DNA of 39,587 nucleotides from an uncultured Amylibacter sp. (GCA_937944065.1 CALDZS010000102.1:1-39587), one strand, 5' to 3'. Counted from the first letter of the stretch, positions 23,536 through 32,870 are shown. Made by a program: numbers and translations. The notes: generated from the letters alone by a model not told the origin.

Positions 23536-25173
23536 ATGCGATTCTTGACCCGCAGCTTGATGGCAATGTGCCTGTTGTTTGTAACGCTAGGTGTTCTTGG
23601 CCTTGCCGGCAAAACGCTGTCCGATGCAATGATCGCGAAGAAAGAAAATGCGTCAAAGCCGCGTGCCGCACGTGAACGCGTTTTCGCAGTTAACGTGGCA
23701 CCCATAAAATTTCAGGACGTCGCACCTGTCATCACCACCTTTGGTGAAGTGGTCAGTGGTAAAACGCTTGAGTTGCGTGCGCGTGGCGCTGGGTCATTGG
23801 TGATGTTGTCACCAAACTTTCGCGACGGTGCAAGAGTGAGCAAAGGCGATCTATTGTTTCAATCGGATCCAGCGGCATTAACGGCGGCAATGCAATTGGC
23901 GCAGGCCGAATTATCTGAGGCACAGGCTGAATTGTCCGAGGCTAAAGCCGCGCTAATTCTGTCGCAAGATGAGCTGGCCGCCGCGCGCGAACAGTCCGAA
24001 TTGCGCCAACAATCATTACGTCGTCAAGAATCTTTGCGAAAACGCAAAGTCGGTACGGAATCCGCATTGGAAACGGCTGAACTATCAGCCTCTTCTGCCA
24101 AACAAGCGGTGTTGGCAAAGAGGCAGCTGTTGGCCAATGCGCAGTCACGGATTAACCGAGCAGAGATCGCGCTTTCTCGTCGCCAGATCAATTTCAACGA
24201 GGCTGAACGCAAGCTAAATGACACCAGTGTCTATGCGGAGTTTGATGGAGTTTTATCTGATATCACTGCCGTGCTTGGTGGCTTGGTAAACACAAATGAA
24301 CGTCAAGGTATGCTGATAGATGATTCAGCTTTGGAAGTTTCATTTCGCATATCCTCAACGCAGTTCGCAAATATCAGCGCGGCAGAAACTGGGATCGCCG
24401 GGGCAAAAGTTGACGTTGCTTTCACAGGCTTGGAAAAGCCCATTAAAGCCACCATCGACCGCGTCAGCGCAGCCGTCGGCGAAGGTCAGACCGGACGTGA
24501 ATTGTTTGCGAAGCTGGAACAAGGAATTAATTCTGGGTTACGCCCTGGCGACTTTGTTGCCGTTTCGATTACAGAACCAATTATGTCCAACGTCGCATTG
24601 GTGCCGTCTGCGGCGGTTAGTTCGACTGGAGAGTTATTGTTGGTTGGTGAAAATAATAGGCTAGAAACCGCGAACGTTCGCATTCTACGCAAGCAAGGCA
24701 ATAGTGTTTTGATTACGGGCGAAGGGATCGATGGGCGGCAATTGGTGCAAGAGCGTGCGCCTCAATTAGGCGATGGCATTCGCATCGAACCTCGGTCAAC
24801 TGACACACCGATACTGACCAAACAGGAAACGGTGAAGCTGAGCGCGCAAGAGCAAGCACAAATGATCGCCGCTGTGAAGGCGGGTGGAATGCCACAAAAC
24901 GTCAAAGATCGCATATTGAAGAACCTCGAAACGGGCGAGTTGAAAAAAGCAAGTTATGACCGTTTGAAATCTCGCCTTGGAGACACGAACGATGCGGGCG
25001 TGGAAGAAGTGACGGTGAAGTTGAATGCGGATCAGCAGGCGAAGTTAAAGGCCTTTGTTACGGAAAACGCAAGCATTCCCGCCGCCGCCAAGGATCGTAT
25101 GCTGGCAAGCATTGCATCAGGATCGATGCCAAAGAAAATGTATGATCGTCTAACCTCCAATATGGGGGGCTAA
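23536..25173 (+). CDS. RND efflux periplasmic adaptor (membrane fusion protein) with duplicated C-terminal tail
   Basis: 545 residues. An N-terminal membrane anchor (LMAMCLLFVTLGVLGLAG) is followed by the lipoyl/beta-barrel halves around a long alpha-helical hairpin at about 115-220 (LAQAELSEAQAELSEAKAAL). After the usual adaptor domains, two related 50-residue units form the C-terminus: 433-482 and 494-545. Both have VKL-x-A-x2-QA, then KDR(I/M)L and YDRL-x-S-x2-G. The tail should lie in the periplasm or at the membrane. The pump gene follows after 5 bases. Together they would export small toxic compounds; the outer-membrane channel is not encoded here. Confidence 0.92.
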   Translation: MRFLTRSLMAMCLLFVTLGVLGLAGKTLSDAMIAKKENASKPRAARERVFAVNVAPIKFQDVAPVITTFGEVVSGKTLELRARGAGSLVMLSPNFRDGARVSKGDLLFQSDPAALTAAMQLAQAELSEAQAELSEAKAALILSQDELAAAREQSELRQQSLRRQESLRKRKVGTESALETAELSASSAKQAVLAKRQLLANAQSRINRAEIALSRRQINFNEAERKLNDTSVYAEFDGVLSDITAVLGGLVNTNERQGMLIDDSALEVSFRISSTQFANISAAETGIAGAKVDVAFTGLEKPIKATIDRVSAAVGEGQTGRELFAKLEQGINSGLRPGDFVAVSITEPIMSNVALVPSAAVSSTGELLLVGENNRLETANVRILRKQGNSVLITGEGIDGRQLVQERAPQLGDGIRIEPRSTDTPILTKQETVKLSAQEQAQMIAAVKAGGMPQNVKDRILKNLETGELKKASYDRLKSRLGDTNDAGVEEVTVKLNADQQAKLKAFVTENASIPAAAKDRMLASIASGSMPKKMYDRLTSNMGG

Positions 25174-25178
25174 CCAGA

Positions 25179-28100
25179 ATGGTACGCCAGGTTGGAAAGC
25201 GAGCGGGTGGGATATTATCCTATTTTACACGCCACAAAACTGCGGCGAACCTGTTGCTGGTGATCATGTTGGTGGTCGGGCTGGTATCCACCACACAAAT
25301 TAGATCGCAATTTTTTCCAGACGTGATTCTCGACAGTGTGACGGTGAGCGTCAAATGGGAGGGGGCTGGCCCAGAAGATGTGGATAGCGGCGTGATTGCT
25401 TTGCTAGAACCAGCTTTGCTGGCGGTTGAAGGCATCGAAAGTACGTCTTCATTTGCTAACGAAGGCCGCGGCACGATTCGGATGGAGTTCGAAAGCAACT
25501 GGGATATGGCGCGCGCTGCCGATGATGTGAAGGTTGCTGTGGACAGCGTTTCAGGCCTGCCAGATGGGATCGATGATCCTGTGGTTCGGCGCGGTGCTTG
25601 GCGTGACAGGGTCACGGACGTCATCATTCACGGTCCCGTCTCACCAGATCAATTGGGTCGCTTTTCAGACGAGTTCGTTGGACGACTTTTTTCCGAAGGT
25701 GTGACGCGTGCCACCATTCGCGGTGTGTCAGCGCCTGATATCGAAATAACCGTATCGCAGCGCGATATGATTCAAAACGACGTCACATTATCTCAGATCG
25801 CGTCTGTGATCGCAGAAGAAGCAGAAGCTGATCCTGCGGGCGACGTTGCGGGTGGTTCAGCGCGCGTGCGCACAGGTGTCGCGAAACGATCCGTTGAGAC
25901 GATAGAGCAGATTGTGATCCGATCCAACACCGATGGATCAAAGTTGCGGATCGGTGATGTGGCGCAGATTAGTCAGACCAGCATCGATGCCAAACGATCC
26001 TACTATGTCGGTGATAATCCGGCCGTTTCAATCCGTGTCGACCGCGCCGATCAGGGCGACGCAATCAAGATGCAAGCGATTGTGCAAACAGTCGCAGACG
26101 AGATGGAATTAATCTTACCTGCTGATGTTCAAATCGAATTGATCCGCACCCGTGCACAGGCAATTTCTGATCGCTTATCTTTGTTATTGGAAAATGGGCT
26201 GTACGGATTGGCGTTGGTGATCGGGTTGTTGTTCTTATTCCTGAATGCGCGCACGGCTTTTTGGGTCGCTCTTGGTATTCCGGTAGCGATGTTCGCGGCG
26301 GTGGCATTAATGTATGCATCTGGTTTGACCCTGAACATGATTTCATTGTTCGGACTGATCATAACGCTTGGTATTGTCGTCGATGATGCCATTGTGGTTG
26401 GCGAACACGCTGATTACCGAGCGCGACGATTGGGTGAAGATCCGGTGACCGCATCCGAAAATGCCGCTATCCGCATGGCGCCGCCGGTGTTTTCAGCAAC
26501 CATCACAACCATCATCGCGTTCTGGGGGCTGACCTTGGTCGGTGGACGTTTTGGCAGTTTGATCGCCGACATCCCCTTTACAGTGATCGTCGTTTTGATT
26601 GCGTCGTTGGTCGAGTGCTTTATCATATTGCCCAATCACATGAGCCATTCGGTCGGCATCAGGAATGGCGTAAAATGGTACGATTATCCCAGCCACTATT
26701 TCAACATTGGATTTAGTTGGTTCCGCCGAGTGATGTTTCGTCGATTTATGAAACTGATACTGGCGCTGCGGTATCCAGTATTTGCGGGTTTAATCCTGCT
26801 GTTGATGTCGCAAGCGACGCTGGTTATCAGCGGGAAAATTCCGTTTCGATTTATCAATCTGCCCGAACGTGCATCGATATCTGGGAATATCGCGATGCTA
26901 TCGGGTGCAACGCGCGCTGATACAGAAGTCATGGTGCAAGAGTTGCAACGCGCCGTGAAGGCAACGGCGAAAACTTTTGAGGATAAACACGGTACTAACC
27001 CCGTGATTTTCGCGATGGGCGAAGTTGGTGGATCGTCGGGGCGTGGGTTGTCGGGTGTTGAAAACAAAGACACCGATTTGCTGGGGTCAATTTCCGTCGA
27101 GCTTATCGATATCGATAGCCGCCCTTATTCATCGTTCACATTTATCGGCGCTTTGCAGGACGAGGTGCGCGATCATCCCTTGTTGGAAATAATCAGCTTT
27201 CGCGGATTTAGATTTGGCCCCGGTGGTGACGCTTTGGACGTCCAATTTATTGGTGCAGACTCAACAGTCTTGAAGGCCGCGGCCGAAGAGTTAAAAACGC
27301 AACTGGGCAAATTTTCCGAAGTGTCAGCAGTCGAAGATGACCTGTCTTATGACAAACAGGAGTTGGTGCTGGATTTGACGCCGCAGGGCGCTGCACTTGG
27401 GTTTACGATCGATAGCATTGGCCGCGAATTACGTAACCGTCTGAACGGTATCACCGCCGCTTCATTCCCTGTTGGCGCACGAACTTCAGAGATTATTGTC
27501 AGCCTGCCCAGTGCAGAGGTGGGCGCTGATTTCCTAGAGACAACACAACTTCGCACCCCGGCGGGGGAATATGTGCCGTTGACCGACATTGTCTCTGTCC
27601 AAACGCAGATAGGGTTCTCGACTGTGTTGCGTGAAAACGGATTGCGTTTGATGTCTGTCACGGGGGACATTTCAGAGGATAATCCAGACCGCGCCGCGCA
27701 AATCATGGAAGAGCTTAACAAGCAAATCCTGCCGCGGATTGCAACAGATTTCGGGGTGGAATGGCGCCTTTCTGGCCAAGCGGAGCAAGAAAAAGAATTC
27801 CTGTCAGATGCGGCAATTGGGTATTCATTGTGCTTGTTGGGAATATACCTGACACTGACGTGGATATTTGCCAGTTGGACGCGTCCCATCGTGGTGATGG
27901 CGGTAATTCCTTTTGGTATGATCGGTATGATTTATGGTCACCATGTTATGGAAGTGCCTTTATCGATGTTCTCTATCGTAGGGGCAATTGGGATGAGCGG
28001 GATAATTATTAACGATTCAATTGTGCTGGTCACAACTGTCGACGAGTACGCAGAAAACCGTGGGTTGGTGCCCGCGATTATTGACGCTGCCTCAGATCGT

Positions 28101-28589
28101 TTTCGTCCAGTGTTGCTGACTACGTTGACGACGGTATTGGGGTTGTTACCGCTACTATATGAAAGCTCAGCACAGGCAGAGTTCTTAAAACCTACGATCA
28201 TCACACTGAGCTTTGGTTTGGGATTTGGCATGTTCCTCGTGTTGTTAATTGTACCTGCTTTACTGGTGATGCAACGGGATGTTGGACGCTTGTTTAAATC
28301 TTATCGACGGGGGTTGTTTAATTCCCATATGCGTCTGGTTGATCGCGGCATTCTGATCGCCGCAACGCTCGCTGGGATGGGCGCCTTTGCGGCAACCGTG
28401 GGCAAGTTTGCCATCACGGGCACCACGTCGACCATTGTGAACTTCGCCATGCAAGCCAGCGGAATTGGGTCGTTAGGTGTCGCCACGATGCTGGTCTTGA
28501 TCATGCTGTTATTGGTCATCGTGCTATGTGTATATGTAATATTTGCAGTGCTGAATATGCGGTCGGATTTTCGACCTGCGGGCAGTTAA
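25179..28589 (+). CDS. RND efflux pump inner-membrane transporter with C-terminal extension
   Basis: 1136 residues, about 100 longer than AcrB-type pumps. The first helix (TAANLLLVIMLVVGLVSTTQ) leads into SQFFPDV; TM4 carries the proton-relay aspartates in GIVVDDAIVVGEH; and the second half repeats the layout with WRLSGQAEQEKEFLSDAA and IIINDSIVLV. After the last expected helix and VMQRDVGRLFKSYRRGLF, two extra hydrophobic segments (about 1055-1075 and 1100-1125) end the protein. It works with the adaptor encoded upstream in a proton-driven tripartite pump of unknown substrate. No regulator gene is adjacent. Confidence 0.95.
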   Translation: MVRQVGKRAGGILSYFTRHKTAANLLLVIMLVVGLVSTTQIRSQFFPDVILDSVTVSVKWEGAGPEDVDSGVIALLEPALLAVEGIESTSSFANEGRGTIRMEFESNWDMARAADDVKVAVDSVSGLPDGIDDPVVRRGAWRDRVTDVIIHGPVSPDQLGRFSDEFVGRLFSEGVTRATIRGVSAPDIEITVSQRDMIQNDVTLSQIASVIAEEAEADPAGDVAGGSARVRTGVAKRSVETIEQIVIRSNTDGSKLRIGDVAQISQTSIDAKRSYYVGDNPAVSIRVDRADQGDAIKMQAIVQTVADEMELILPADVQIELIRTRAQAISDRLSLLLENGLYGLALVIGLLFLFLNARTAFWVALGIPVAMFAAVALMYASGLTLNMISLFGLIITLGIVVDDAIVVGEHADYRARRLGEDPVTASENAAIRMAPPVFSATITTIIAFWGLTLVGGRFGSLIADIPFTVIVVLIASLVECFIILPNHMSHSVGIRNGVKWYDYPSHYFNIGFSWFRRVMFRRFMKLILALRYPVFAGLILLLMSQATLVISGKIPFRFINLPERASISGNIAMLSGATRADTEVMVQELQRAVKATAKTFEDKHGTNPVIFAMGEVGGSSGRGLSGVENKDTDLLGSISVELIDIDSRPYSSFTFIGALQDEVRDHPLLEIISFRGFRFGPGGDALDVQFIGADSTVLKAAAEELKTQLGKFSEVSAVEDDLSYDKQELVLDLTPQGAALGFTIDSIGRELRNRLNGITAASFPVGARTSEIIVSLPSAEVGADFLETTQLRTPAGEYVPLTDIVSVQTQIGFSTVLRENGLRLMSVTGDISEDNPDRAAQIMEELNKQILPRIATDFGVEWRLSGQAEQEKEFLSDAAIGYSLCLLGIYLTLTWIFASWTRPIVVMAVIPFGMIGMIYGHHVMEVPLSMFSIVGAIGMSGIIINDSIVLVTTVDEYAENRGLVPAIIDAASDRFRPVLLTTLTTVLGLLPLLYESSAQAEFLKPTIITLSFGLGFGMFLVLLIVPALLVMQRDVGRLFKSYRRGLFNSHMRLVDRGILIAATLAGMGAFAATVGKFAITGTTSTIVNFAMQASGIGSLGVATMLVLIMLLLVIVLCVYVIFAVLNMRSDFRPAGS

Positions 28590-28628
28590 CTTGCAAATTT
28601 TGACCAAAAAAGGCAGAGTGAGGATATT

Positions 28629-29195
28629 ATGACTGATGCTCAAAGCTTAAATGGTAAATTACTAATTGCGATGCCTGGAATGCAAGATACGCGGTTTGAG
28701 AAGTCAGTGATCTACATGTGTGCACATTCCGAAGACGGTTCAATGGGGCTGATAATTAACAAACCTGTCCAAGAGCTCAGCTTTGCCGATCTTCTGTCCC
28801 AACTGGGAATTAAACCAGCCCGTCCAATAGATGGGGTGGACGTACATTTTGGTGGACCCGTTGAACATGGGCGCGGATTTGTTTTACATTCCTCTGACTA
28901 TGCTGAAGCATCAGAAACGCTGCAAGTTAACGAAGAGTTTGGCATGACAGCATCGCTAGATATTCTTGAAGACATCTCAAATGGCGAAGGTCCCGTGCAA
29001 TGCTTGTTGGCGCTGGGTTATGCAGGTTGGGGGCCAGGGCAGCTAGAGGATGAGTTGCGCGCGAATGGTTGGTTGATTGCGGATGCGTCACCGAAGCTGG
29101 TGTTTAACAAAGACAATGAAGCGACTTGGCAGGCTGCAATTGAAAGTATTGGGATTGATCCAAGATTACTATCCTCAACAGGTGGAACTGCCTAA
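28629..29195 (+). CDS. YqgE/AlgH family protein
   Basis: 188-residue DUF179 protein. The family signature is clear: LLIAMPGMQDTRFEKSVIYM at residues 11-30, GSMGLIINKP near 38, VHFGGPVEHGRGFVLHS near 67 and LLALGYAGWGPGQLEDEL near 121. Members are widespread in proteobacteria and their biochemical role is unsettled; AlgH was linked to alginate regulation in Pseudomonas. Its TAA stop shares CTAA (29192-29195) with the convergent Sua5-type gene. Confidence 0.95.
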   Translation: MTDAQSLNGKLLIAMPGMQDTRFEKSVIYMCAHSEDGSMGLIINKPVQELSFADLLSQLGIKPARPIDGVDVHFGGPVEHGRGFVLHSSDYAEASETLQVNEEFGMTASLDILEDISNGEGPVQCLLALGYAGWGPGQLEDELRANGWLIADASPKLVFNKDNEATWQAAIESIGIDPRLLSSTGGTA

Positions 29196-30148
29196 GGCCG
29201 CGGCGCTGCGGCGCGATCCAAGCGATCGTTTATGGCGACCCCCAATCCGATCATAGGAATTGGGGCAACGGCGATTGATTTTTTCCCCATCTTTTCAGAC
29301 AGATCATCGGCGATGTGAAGGTAGGCGAACAGGTTTGATGCAGCTTCTGCAAGATCAGCACTGGGAGACAAATTAAGATCACCAACAACCGAACCGAAAC
29401 CCAAATGGAATTGAGTTTCCGTAGCCTTTTGTCGATTCATTTCCACAAATGCATTTGGCGCATAATGCGATAATAATTGCCCCGGCGCGGTTGGTGCATC
29501 AGCATTGAATTGTGCGGTTACTGCGTGGCCCAATACCGCTTCAATTTGATCTTGGGAAATCCCACCATGACGCAACAGTGAGACATTTTTTCCCCCGCTT
29601 ACAATTGTTGACTCTACACCGATCTTGCAAGCGCCTCCGTCTATTATTGCATCAATCTCGCCGTCTAAGCCGTTGATAACATGTGCTGCGGTTGTGGGGC
29701 TTATCTGACCAGAAGGGTTGGCAGATGGGGCCGCCAAGGCACCACCAAAAGATCGTAACAGTTCTTTAGCTAATGGATGATTCGGAATGCGAACCGCCAC
29801 AGTTGGCAACCCTGCTGTCACTAATTCAGACAGGCCAGATTCAGCCCGAACCGGCAGAACTAAACTTAAGGGACCTGGCCAAAATGCCTCGGCCAATTTC
29901 AAAGCCACATCGGTAAAAATTGCAAATCTTTGCGCAGTATCCAAGTCAGCCACATGAATAATCAAGGGGTTAAATGACGGCCTGCCTTTGGCCGCAAAGA
30001 TGCTTGCCACTGCCAATCCGTTGCAGGCATCCGCACCCAGCCCATATACGGTTTCGGTCGGAAACGCGACGATTCCACCCGCCGCAAGAATACCTGCGGC
30101 GATCGCCACGTCAGAATCTGTATTTTGCAATCGTAACGTTGCGGGCAT
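29192..30148 (-). CDS. L-threonylcarbamoyladenylate synthase (Sua5/YwlC type)
   Basis: 318-residue enzyme making threonylcarbamoyl-AMP from threonine, bicarbonate and ATP for the t6A modification of tRNAs reading ANN codons. N-terminal YrdC domain: GGIVAFPTETVYGLGADA near 19-36, AKGRPSFNPLIIHV near 54 and APSANPSGQISPTTA near 140. The C-terminal Sua5 domain follows a linker with GQLLSHYAPNAF near 222, distinguishing it from short TsaC proteins. It stands alone on the minus strand between plus-strand genes and is divergent from the MBL hydrolase gene. Confidence 0.94.
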   Translation of the reverse strand: MPATLRLQNTDSDVAIAAGILAAGGIVAFPTETVYGLGADACNGLAVASIFAAKGRPSFNPLIIHVADLDTAQRFAIFTDVALKLAEAFWPGPLSLVLPVRAESGLSELVTAGLPTVAVRIPNHPLAKELLRSFGGALAAPSANPSGQISPTTAAHVINGLDGEIDAIIDGGACKIGVESTIVSGGKNVSLLRHGGISQDQIEAVLGHAVTAQFNADAPTAPGQLLSHYAPNAFVEMNRQKATETQFHLGFGSVVGDLNLSPSADLAEAASNLFAYLHIADDLSEKMGKKSIAVAPIPMIGLGVAINDRLDRAAAPRP

Positions 30149-30237
30149 TCGGTGCCGTTCCTTTGGGTTTGATATGGTCGGTCGCGCGCTTTTAGTATAG
30201 TCCGATTGTAATTACTAGCACGTCAGGACAAGCGCCC

Positions 30238-31269
30238 ATGTCACAGCCGATCTTACACCCCTTCGAGGTACCACCAGCCGAGGGCGAAGCGATTGAAGTT
30301 GCAGATGGTATCTTGTGGATACGCCTGCCGCTGCCGATGGCGCTGGATCATGTGAATATCTATGCCCTGCGCGACGGCGACGGGTGGTGTATTGTCGACA
30401 CCGGTTATCATTCTAAGCGCGGCGTTGAATTGTGGGAACGCCTATGCGCTGGCGTACTGGAAGGACGTCCAATAAACCGCGTTTTCCTCACGCATCATCA
30501 TCCAGATCATGTGGGGATGGTTGGTTGGTTACAGACCGTGAAAGGGGCAGAGCTGTGGACAAGTCGGACTGCATGGTTGCTGTCACGGATGTTGACATTG
30601 GACACCCAAGAAATCTGGCCACCAGAAACGTTGGCGTTCTATAAAGGCGCTGGGATGGATGCGGATTTGTACGAAGCGCGCCGTGCGTCTCGTCCGTTTA
30701 ACTATTCCGATATCGTGTATCCAATGCCCTTGGGTTTTCGCCAAGTGAACGAGCAAGAAGTTATCACGATCGGAGATCGTGATTGGATTGTACGCATGGG
30801 CGACGGCCACGCGCCAGAACAGGCAACATTATGGTGCGAAGCGGATAACATCGTGATCGCAGGTGATCAGATTTTGCCACGCATCTCGCCCAATATCGGG
30901 GTCTATCCAACCCAACCGATGGCTGATCCGTTGTCCGAATGGCTGACAAGTTGCGAGAAATTTGCAAAAGTCGCCAATGAGGATCAGTTGGTTTTGGGTG
31001 GTCATAAGTTGCCGTTCACTGGACTGCCGACGCGGTTACGTCAGTTGATCGATAATCATCACGGTGCGTTGAAGCGTTTACAGTCTCATCTTGAAACACC
31101 GCGCACTGCGGTTGGATGTTTTGACAATCTGTTCAAACGGAAAATTGGCGAAGGCGAATACGGATTGGCGATGGTTGAAGCGATTGCGCATCTGAACCAC
31201 CTATTGCTACAAGAAAAAGTGATGCGTACCATGGACGCGGATGGTGTATGGCAGTGGCAGTCAGTTTGA
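30238..31269 (+). CDS. MBL-fold metallohydrolase
   Basis: 343 residues. The metal site HHHPDH (86-91) in FLTHHHPDHVGM is intact, followed by the other ligands in GDGHAPEQATLW and AGDQILPRISPNI. The C-terminal region after about 240 (LVLGGHKLPFTGLPTRLRQL) is helical and may form a winged-helix-like lid seen in larger MBL hydrolases. Substrate unknown: glyoxalase II-like, lactamase-like and nuclease-like roles are all possible. It is followed after 15 bases by a DUF6173-like gene. Confidence 0.9.
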   Translation: MSQPILHPFEVPPAEGEAIEVADGILWIRLPLPMALDHVNIYALRDGDGWCIVDTGYHSKRGVELWERLCAGVLEGRPINRVFLTHHHPDHVGMVGWLQTVKGAELWTSRTAWLLSRMLTLDTQEIWPPETLAFYKGAGMDADLYEARRASRPFNYSDIVYPMPLGFRQVNEQEVITIGDRDWIVRMGDGHAPEQATLWCEADNIVIAGDQILPRISPNIGVYPTQPMADPLSEWLTSCEKFAKVANEDQLVLGGHKLPFTGLPTRLRQLIDNHHGALKRLQSHLETPRTAVGCFDNLFKRKIGEGEYGLAMVEAIAHLNHLLLQEKVMRTMDADGVWQWQSV

Positions 31270-31284
31270 GGATTGAGGATCGAG

Positions 31285-31755
31285 ATGGGCACGGGAATTA
31301 AAACAACGGCAGAAGCGATCGAATCTGCAGCATTGTGCGATGCATATGCTGTTCATGTTGATAAAAAGGGGAACATAACCTCTGAAAAACCTGCGCCAGA
31401 AGGGTTCCAAGCGCCCGATTTGTCCAAAAAGTCACCTGCCGAATGGGCTTATGAGCGCATCGTTTTGTATATTAAGAAATTCGAAGAAACTTTGGACAGT
31501 GACCATGAAGTTGGCATGGGGTTTGCGGCTGGTGATGTTGGATCGTTGAAAATTCAAGGTATGGGTTATTTCGCGCCTGACGTCGTGACTTTTTATGGCG
31601 AAGATGGTGATGGGTCCAAAATGCAGTTGATACAACATGTCAGCCAACTGAATGTGATGCTGGTTGCCGAAACCAAAGCCGGCGAGCCTGAAGAGGCGCC
31701 AACCCGGATTGGTTTCAAGCTGGCGCAAGATTTGGAAGACGCGAAAAAATCCTAA
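31285..31755 (+). CDS. DUF6173-like protein of unknown function
   Basis: 156 residues, soluble, acidic and without signal peptide or membrane helix. Central block: KKSPAEWAYERIVLYIKKFE (about 48-67), then HEVGMGFAAGD, IQGMGYFAPDVVTFYGEDGD and LIQHVSQLNVMLVA. It matches what I remember of DUF6173 proteins of Roseobacter relatives, but the assignment is from memory of sequence style only. ATG 31285 is chosen over a TTG at 31273 because GAGGATCG lies directly upstream. It follows the MBL hydrolase gene by 15 bases and is probably cotranscribed. Confidence 0.7.
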   Translation: MGTGIKTTAEAIESAALCDAYAVHVDKKGNITSEKPAPEGFQAPDLSKKSPAEWAYERIVLYIKKFEETLDSDHEVGMGFAAGDVGSLKIQGMGYFAPDVVTFYGEDGDGSKMQLIQHVSQLNVMLVAETKAGEPEEAPTRIGFKLAQDLEDAKKS

Positions 31756-31818
31756 ACAGGACTTTGCAATTTTGTGAGTTTTGTGGAATAGACAGAAAAA
31801 CTAAGAAGGATATTTGCA

Positions 31819-31959
31819 ATGGCTAAAAACAAACACGAACATGGTTCAATGGACGTATCAGATCACCAAGCTGTTTTCGAGGGTTTCATCCGCGTAGGCA
31901 CCATCATTGGTGCAGTTTCAATTGGCGTCCTGATTTTCCTGGCACTGTTTAATTCTTAA
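31819..31959 (+). CDS. aa3-type cytochrome c oxidase subunit IV
   Basis: 46-residue protein: a short hydrophilic His-rich N-terminus (MAKNKHEHGSMDVSDHQAVF), then a single membrane helix ending in IFLALFNS. This matches the small bacterial aa3-oxidase subunit IV, whose proteins share the MD...F-x-GFI pattern and an FLALFNS-type end. It packs against the catalytic subunits in Paracoccus and Rhodobacter oxidases. AGAAGGA lies 11 bases upstream of ATG. No other oxidase gene is near, which is usual for this subunit. Confidence 0.85.
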   Translation: MAKNKHEHGSMDVSDHQAVFEGFIRVGTIIGAVSIGVLIFLALFNS

Positions 31960-31980
31960 TTTAATCCGCTAGGAATAGTT

Positions 31981-32556
31981 ATGCACCGCATGAAGTCTGT
32001 GTTGGTTTTGGTATCCTTGTGCGCGCTTTCAGCATGCGCGAAATCAGTCTATGCCCCTGATATTGACGTGCAAAAGCGTGCTTATGTCAGCCCAGAACGA
32101 CCTTATCTAGAACTTTGGACGATGATTAACAACAAAACGGGTGGTGGTGGTCACAGCTCGTTGGTTGTGAACGGTGGACCACAACTGGTCATGTATGACC
32201 CAGCTGGCCGTTGGTGGCATTCAACCATACCCGAACGGAATGATGTTTTGTTTGGCCTGACACCTAAGATGCAAAAACGCTATAAATCTTGGCATGCGCG
32301 CGACACACATCATGTGGTCACACAACGCATATACGTTTCTGAAGATATCGCAATGCAGGCCTATCAAGCGGCGTTAGATCAGGGCGCGTCTATGGACGCC
32401 ATGTGCGCCAGCAATGTCAGCGCCTTGTTCAGTAAGATCGAGGGATTTGCGAATTTGCCAAACGCAATGTTTCCAGCGAAGCTTATGAAACGGTTTGGCG
32501 CGTTGCCAAATGTTACAACTGACAAGTATTACGAAACGGACGTTGGTAACAACTAG
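31981..32556 (+). CDS. Lipoprotein, possibly permuted NlpC/P60-like
   Basis: 191 residues. The signal peptide ends in a lipobox LSAC with the lipidated Cys19. The mature part has GGGGHSSLVVNG around His58, a YDPAGRWWH strand, and later MCASNVSALF around Cys142. A His near the start followed by a Cys in a helix is the order seen in permuted NlpC/P60 (YiiX/LRAT-like) thiol hydrolases. Function could be an amidase or acyltransferase at the envelope. The lipoprotein call is firm; the enzyme class is inference. It begins 21 bases after the oxidase subunit gene. Confidence 0.75.
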   Translation: MHRMKSVLVLVSLCALSACAKSVYAPDIDVQKRAYVSPERPYLELWTMINNKTGGGGHSSLVVNGGPQLVMYDPAGRWWHSTIPERNDVLFGLTPKMQKRYKSWHARDTHHVVTQRIYVSEDIAMQAYQAALDQGASMDAMCASNVSALFSKIEGFANLPNAMFPAKLMKRFGALPNVTTDKYYETDVGNN

Positions 32557-32559
32557 GCC

Positions 32560-32587
32560 AAAAAAGGCGCGCCCTTGATGGCGCGCC
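32560..32587 (-). terminator. Intrinsic terminator of the dodecin gene
   Basis: Inverted repeat GGCGCGCC (32566-32573 and 32580-32587) with a 6-base loop. On the minus strand it is followed by six T residues (A run 32560-32565), so it terminates the dodecin transcript. Plus-strand transcripts from the lipoprotein gene get the hairpin without a U tract. Confidence 0.85.
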
Positions 32588-32594
32588 AAATTCA

Positions 32595-32795
32595 TCATTT
32601 CACAGCGAACGTGATTTTCAATGTGACGCGGTATCCTGTCACTTTACCACCATCAACTCTCACAGACTGATCTTTGACCCAAGCCGAAGATATATTGTCT
32701 ACGGATTTTGAGGCGCGTGCGACCCCCTCGCGTGCTGCATCTTCCCAAGATTTCTCGGATTCTGCCATCACTTCGATTACTTTCATGACACTCAT
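32595..32795 (-). CDS. Dodecin family flavin-binding protein
   Basis: 66-residue small protein of the dodecin family; members assemble into hollow dodecamers that store or buffer flavin. The family pattern is clear: VMKVIEVMAESEKSWEDAAR, ISSAWVKDQSVRV with the conserved flavin-stacking tryptophan (Trp39), and GKVTGYRVTLKITFAVK. A strong GAGGAG precedes ATG 32795 and the gene has its own terminator. It is monocistronic. Confidence 0.94.
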   Translation of the reverse strand: MSVMKVIEVMAESEKSWEDAAREGVARASKSVDNISSAWVKDQSVRVDGGKVTGYRVTLKITFAVK

Positions 32796-32870
32796 TGGTC
32801 GTCTCCTCTATAAATGAATAGGGTTAACCTAAGCAGTCTTTGTGAAATAGCAACCAAAGGTCACAAAATG

